Below the pieces are notes generated by a model that had not been told where the DNA came from, made no database searches, and saw only the letters and a list, made by a program, of their open reading frames with translations. The position numbers and the translations under genes were made by a program. A stretch of 64,000 nucleotides of DNA, from positions 22,649,270 through 22,713,269 of the forward strand of contig JASEVX010000001.1 in assembly GCA_031761405.1 (NCBI GenBank), in the 5' to 3' direction. The stretch is from Serripes groenlandicus. Lineage: Eukaryota; Mollusca; Bivalvia; Cardiida; Cardiidae. Below are positions 59,129 to 64,000 of the stretch, piece after piece. Position 1 is the first letter of the stretch; every line of letters starts with the position of its first letter.

Positions 59129-59429
59129 CAGGGGCGTAGCTCCCTTTAGGCACGTGCCTACACATTTTTTCTCAAAATGCCCCCAAAATGCAGCTGCGGC
59201 GATAGACATCTGCTGTCCGCGCAGGCTGATCCGGTCGACACATTTCGTCTTAGGGGGATAGATGTATAGAGTAGTTATTCCTGAAACAGAAAATCCACGA
59301 AAGTGTCTATCCGGGTAGGCCTGTGTGGCATACTTAGGCTGATCCGGGTCGATACTTTACGCATAGTCCACAATGTTGATTTTCTCACGAGACTGCCTAC
59401 ACATTGATTATTGCAAAGCTACGCCCCTG
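59129..59429. mobile_element. hAT-like MITE (CAGGGGCGTAGCT) with nested repeat
   Basis: Termini CAGGGGCGTAGCT and AGCTACGCCCCTG are mirror images; this terminal motif is common in hAT families. Both flanks are TCTGTCTG-type microsatellite, so the 8-bp duplication cannot be fixed. Most of the interior is the R2 repeat. Confidence 0.8.
59167..59393 (-). repeat. dispersed repeat R2 inside an hAT-like MITE
   Basis: Inverse of 58100-58350. TGCCTACACATT flanks it at 59155-59166 and 59394-59405, consistent with a 12-bp target duplication and therefore retroposition. Confidence 0.75.
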
Positions 59430-60002
59430 TCTGTCTACGGCACAACACCGTAACATATTTTCATACATCTTCTATCAATCATGCTGTTTCATAGATACTT
59501 AACAAGTTCTCGCACCGTTTATGTTGGAAAAGTCCCAAAGGAAAACCCCGCTCATTCGATCTTGTATAAAATTACGGCATTGAGAAGTACCATGGTCCTC
59601 TCCCCATTTATACAAACAAAAGCGAATGTAATCTAATAACTCAGACATGCATACAATATTAACTAAGCCTTTATGATGGTATTCTAAGGATGGGCTTTGA
59701 CGTTACTGTCAATTGTCTTTCAGTGTTGCAATGCAACGCGCTTCTGAAAAGTCATTACAACGGACTCGCGATAACACGTACATGGGGATAACTCGATTAA
59801 ATTAAATCGGAACCAATTCATGGAACGAATCAGTCTTTTGTAAACAACGTAGCAGCAGTTCTGATTACCCAGAAAAACAATCAGAACTGACGCTGCGCTG
59901 TTTTCATGATATTATTTTATTACTCGCTTGCTTTCCACGAGACACATTTAAGTATAATCTTCCCGCACACTTTGCGCGAGTACTAGTTGAGTTTCTAGGA
60001 CG
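59430..60002. other. unique sequence with one short fold-back
   Basis: GCAGCAGTTCTGATT at 59851 faces AATCAGAACTGACGCTGC to 59896. No gene seen. Confidence 0.45.
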
Positions 60003-60250
60003 CTGACATATACGTGCAGTCCCCGACTGGTCACACTAAAGACTTTAACATTGGTTCGGGAAGTCATGGGTTCGATCCCGGGCTTGGTCATACCAAAGAC
60101 TAACACTGATAGAAATTAATTTCCCTTCTTACTGCTCAGGGTTGTGGGTGTTAGGATGAAGTCTGACTTGTCAGTATCAATAGACCAGTAGTTCTGGTAA
60201 CTAACCAAGTAAACACCGCGGTTTGACCTAAAACATGTTGAAAGATGCAT
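60003..60250 (+). mobile_element. SINE (family 3), worn head
   Basis: B box GGGTTCGATCCCGGG, then GGTCATACCAAAGACTAAC, TAGACCAGTAGTTCTGGTAAC and GGTTTGACCTAAAACATG; the A-box region is unclear. Confidence 0.75.
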
Positions 60251-60308
60251 AAAACACCTTCCCAAGACATTCGGGTGCTTAAAAATATTTCACAATCAAC
60301 TTAGTCAG

Positions 60309-60509
60309 TTAACCCTTGCCCACATACGACAACTCTGTAGCAGACGACATTGAAAACATCTAAGCAAAAATATAGAAAATATCTATTAATTGTTGATTAG
60401 AATTGAAAACATTGTGACAAAAGCCGAACCCGCTTTGAGCAATTTATCCTTTTGTCACAACGATTTCAAAAGTCGTCTGCAGCAAAGGCTGTATGTGGGA
60501 AAGGGTTAA
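60309..60509. mobile_element. TTAA-MITE, full length
   Basis: TTAACCCTTGCCCACATACGAC to TGTATGTGGGAAAGGGTTAA; hairpin right. Confidence 0.85.
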
Positions 60510-60697
60510 ATAAATGAATCATGTCTTGGAATTTAGGGTCTTAATGACTTTCCGAAACGGGATCATAAAAAGGTTAATAGTATTCTGTCAGATTATGCAC
60601 TTAAGTCGATATAGGATTTAGGCGGACAGTAAAGACTCTGGTGAGACTGTGTGGATGCTGCGAAGGCTCGCGTGAAGCTTCACTATACACAGGTGGA

Positions 60698-60927
60698 TTA
60701 AACCCCAATTATACCAAATCTGCAGCAGACGACTTTGAGAACATTAAGTCAAAATATTGAAACTCTTAAACTGAAATAATAATGATTGAATAAAGATGAA
60801 AACATTGTGGCAAAATGAGAAATTTCTTATCATGAGCAATTTGTCTTTATGCCACAATGATTTCGTAACTCGAACGCTGCAGAGGCGTCAAACTGTTGCA
60901 GACAATGTTGTGACGGGAGAAAATGAA
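60698..60927. mobile_element. TTAA-MITE variant, last copy
   Basis: Left end AACCCCAATTATACC is worn; hairpin right; GTAACTCGAACGCTGCAGAGGCGTC is the inverse of the variant at 58889. Confidence 0.65.
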
Positions 60928-60939
60928 TAAAGAATTTGT

Positions 60940-61180
60940 TTTGGCCGAGTGGTTAGCTTTTGAGATTTGTTACCTATCGTTCCAGTTTCGAACACTGCTT
61001 GAGAAAGGCACAAAGACTAGTTCTGGAATGTATTCAGATTGTTCTTGTACACCGAGTTCCCGGACATGTGTTAGCCGAATGCACCAATACAGTTTTTAAC
61101 TTGACACCAGGTACGTATATTCACTTGCTGATAAGCGCTTTGAGGCGAAGCAGAACTTTTTTAAATCAGTGCTCAATGTG
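60940..61180 (+). mobile_element. possible degenerate SINE
   Basis: TTGGCCGAGTGGTTAGC resembles a tRNA-Ser A box and GTTTCGAACAC a B box about 50 bp on. The 73-codon frame across it is not supported. Confidence 0.4.
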
Positions 61181-61235
61181 AGTTTTTGGGATCGCCTTTT
61201 GTCCGTCGTCAAAACTTTGCTTGTTAACACTCTTG

Positions 61236-61383
61236 TACGGAATTCCGTTAGGGCCATCGCCTATGAATGAAATAATCTGAAACGCGAAAACACGAAATCA
61301 CGAAAGTACGATGACGAAAACGCGAAAACACGATGACGAAAACTCAAAAGTACGATGACGAAAACGCCTAACGAAATTCCGTA
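61236..61383. mobile_element. 148-bp element with 18-bp ends and 22-bp internal repeats
   Basis: TACGGAATTCCGTTAGG and CCTAACGAAATTCCGTA are mirror images with one change. CTCTTG occurs on both sides (61230-61235, 61384-61389). The inside is three units of ACGATGACGAAAAC plus eight bases. Confidence 0.78.
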
Positions 61384-61389
61384 CTCTTG

Positions 61390-61890
61390 AGGCCACTATT
61401 ATCATCTAATCTTCATGAAACTTATTCAGTTTCTATATCTTATTTCTAGGCCAAGTTCGAATATGGGTCATGTCAGAGACATATAAACACAGAGATAAGC
61501 GACACTGGATTTTCAAGCGAAATCACGATTCAGTGAACGGGTATAGCCAAAAAAAGAAAAATAGATAATATTGCGTAATATGATCCGTGTATTGAAAGCG
61601 CTTTATGTAACATTAAAAGCGTCTGACGATCCCGATTTTTCACTCAGTTTTTAGCCCCTGGTCATAGTAGTAATATCATTTTTTTCGGAGTTGGCAGCCT
61701 GCCAACAATTGCTGTAAGCACCAAACAACGCATGAGAAACTGCGCGAAAAAATAGTTCATCATGGATTCAACAAAACTGCTAGTTTAATACTATTTTATT
61801 GCAGAAGATATCAATACATGTTTTATAATACATTGCACAGATTATGTGTACATATAAGCAGCTTACAAATAGAATTGAAATGCATGCAAA
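61390..61890. other. mostly unassigned
   Basis: TAGGCCAAGTTCGAATATGGGTC at 61448 is an inverted scrap of the tandem array at 30190. The remainder is unique. Confidence 0.4.
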
Positions 61891-61894
61891 TTAA

Positions 61895-62216
61895 TTAATT
61901 AATTAATAGTTATATATATTGAGATCAAAGACAAAAGGGTTGGGCCACAAGTTTTACCAACATTAGTGACGGCCCTCCCCTTAGAGCAGGTTGTGGTAAG
62001 GTAAGATGAGTCGAATATATAAACAACATATAGTCATACAAGAAAAAAATAAATAAATAGAAAATATGAAAAAAAAAAAAAAAAAATAGCAACAATGAAA
62101 TTGAAATCGCTTTCATGCAGTATTCTCAGCCAACCTCCCCCCTCCGTACCTCGCGCGCGTCCCAAAAGTTTACTTAGTTTACTTAAACAGCTACTATAAT
62201 TTCTTTACAGAAAATA
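61895..62216 (-). mobile_element. probable 3' UTR of the LINE
   Basis: Follows the LINE stop codon on the minus strand and ends near TTAATTAATTAATTAATT, a simple tail; contains an A17 run at 62070. GGGTTGGGCC resembles GCGTTGGGCC in the 3' UTR of the fragment at 45525. Confidence 0.5.
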
Positions 62217-64000
62217 TTACGCATTTGGCGTTTCAAAACGTCTTGTTTGTTTTATGTATTGTTGAGCATTTTTAAGTAGATCTGCATTTTGATCATCTGA
62301 TAAATTGTCGATGCCAAACAGTAGCTTTTTGCAACTTAGAGGGTGATACTGCCTCGAATTGGTGAATAGTAGACGTCGTTGGTTAAGATACAGTTGGCAA
62401 CGAAAAAAGAAATGTTCTGCGTCTTCACGCACAGATCCGCAACTGCATTGATGATTATCACGTAAATGGTTATTGAATAGATCATAATTAAGGTTGCTGC
62501 ATTTGTTTCGAATTCGGGCATGGTGGGTTTGTAAGAATCGCTCACCTACAATAAAATATTTTGGAACAACGGTTGGTTTGAATAATCGTCGAAGCTTACT
62601 TTTAAATGAGAAAAGAGTATCAGAGTTTCTTGTTTCAATGTCTAGATCGTTCCAAAGTTTAATGGAAGACGGTAATACTGATTTAGAATAAATTTCAAGA
62701 CGACGAGCAACAGTTGCGTAGTCAAGCTGGTTTCTTAGATTATATGTATTATTATCTCTAACCATTTCTGGCATAAGATCGTTTAAATAGCTTGGCAGAT
62801 CACCATTTTTATATTTAAAAATAAGAACTAATTTTTGTAATTTTCGTCTATCTGATAATGAAACCCATCCAATTTCATTTATAAGATTATTAATTGAAAC
62901 AGATCTGGTTAGACCAGTGACTGCTCTGGCAGCGTCGTATTGGAGCTTTTCAAGAAGTTCCTTTTCATAAGTTGTGCAATTGTCCCAGATAATTGATGCA
63001 TATTCTAAAATTGGTCTTAAATATGAGATGTATATTTGGTTAAGAGTAGTTCTTTTAAGTTTGAATTTTAACATTTTCATTGTCCCTAGTACTTTTGATG
63101 CTGAGGACGTTATGTTTGAAATGTGAGCATGCCAAGTACCATCATCACTTAGGGTCACTCCAAGATGTTTATGGGTTTTAACGTAATCAAGCTGAATATT
63201 GTCAAATAATAACGATGGTCTTACAATATTGTTTTTGGCAAGGGTTAAAAACATAGCTTCAGTTTTCGAAGGATTAAAATTCACTAACCATCGTTGAGCC
63301 CAGTCCGATATCATAAGTAAATCGTGATTGAGCGTAGTTTCTATATAGTCGATATTGTCAGAGCTAACGGCAAGTGAGCTGTCGTCAGCATAAAGTCGAG
63401 AAATACTTAAAAGGGACTCAGTAATATCATTAACATAAACAAGAAAGAAAAGAGGCCCTAAGACAGATCCCTGGGGAACTCCAGCATGTAACTGTTCAAC
63501 ATCAGAAAACGAAGACCCCACAAAAACTTTTTGGCTGCGATTTTTCAAGTAACTGGTAATCCAGTTAATTATTGCCCCCCCCTATCCCATATTGTCTAAG
63601 TTTATGAAGCAACCCTGAATGCCATACCCTATCAAATGCTTTACTAATATCACAAAATATTATACATGTAGACTTTCGTTCATCAAAAGCAGAGCAAATT
63701 TGGTTATATATGTCAATTAACTGGTAAACTGTCGAATGACCTGGGAGAAACCCCGACTGTTTGTTATAAATAAGATCATTTGCATGCAAGTAGTTATACA
63801 TATATTTAAAGACGACGCGTTCCATGACTTTGCCAACGCAACTAATGAGCGATATTGGACGGTAATTCGATGCAATATTTTTATCACCCTTTTTAAATAA
63901 AGGCATGACGTGACTGTTTTTCCAAAAGTCGGGAAACGTGCTTTCTTGTAGGGACCTATTAAATATGATAGTTAGTGGAACACAAATGGTTTTAAATGTT
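62217..64000 (-). mobile_element. non-LTR retrotransposon with reverse transcriptase, 5' part beyond the window
   Basis: ORF2-like coding sequence on the minus strand. The first segment (64000-63565) has MPLFKKGDKNIASNYRPISL and the RT motif A DISKAFDRVW. The second (from about 63580 to 62217) has motif B GVPQGSVLGPLFF, motif C YADD, then KHLGVTL, the thumb-type LRPILEYASIIWD, and a C-terminal zinc-knuckle-like CSCGS...EHFFFRC. The segments are in different frames, broken at a C8 tract (63575-63582); a one-base length change there accounts for it. So this copy is probably dead, unless the tract is a sequencing error. The layout suits the CR1/Jockey group of LINEs; the endonuclease would lie to the right. 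Confidence 0.92.

Overview
This is a eukaryotic, intron-containing, AT-rich window, most likely from a bivalve mollusc. The pointers are molluscan-type tRNA-derived SINEs whose tails read TTAAACCCC plus a short repeat, 'pearl'/Helitron-like elements built on ~160-bp tandem units with GACGGACA microsatellites, and a vertnin-like protein of the kind expanded in molluscs. No true tRNA, rRNA, CRISPR or bacterial feature is present.

Layout. From 1 to about 47.1 kb the window is two minus-strand genes whose introns are packed with one miniature inverted-repeat transposon (MITE) family: TTAA target, CCCTTTCCC termini, internal hairpin, about 100 copies or fragments by eye. The first gene (1.7 kb to about 31 kb, not identified) ends, within the window, in an exon starting a PDZ domain; a series of short candidate exons lies upstream of it, several of which join in matching phase. 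The second gene (35.2-47.2 kb) is a MEA1 (male-enhanced antigen 1) homologue; five coding exons join in frame to about 226 residues. MITE ends lie within about 25 bp of many of the splice sites and in two candidate exons overlap them.

From 47.1 to 55.5 kb the MITE family is absent. Here lies a long single-exon reading frame (50.7-53.2 kb) for a vertnin/OTU-like protein with a long 9-residue (27-bp) repeat tract and a distinct C-terminal domain. It is bracketed by a 22-bp inverted pair 5.16 kb apart, so it may sit in, or derive from, a mobile unit. A fold-back element, tandem CRE-like sites and an unexplained arginine-rich reading frame lie upstream.

From 55.5 to 61 kb there are nested SINEs, an intact SINE with a 12-bp target duplication, inverted-repeat elements and the last few MITEs. 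From 61.9 kb to the right edge is a minus-strand non-LTR retrotransposon reverse transcriptase, frameshifted at a C8 tract; a 3' fragment of another LINE lies at 45.5-46.5 kb inside MEA1.

Other mobile families seen are two hAT-like MITEs with 8-bp duplications or CAGAG termini, an 82-bp palindrome, three SINE families and several tandem arrays. Nesting is common (hAT in SINE in MITE; SINE in SINE; Helitron-like in MITE), so relative ages can be read directly.
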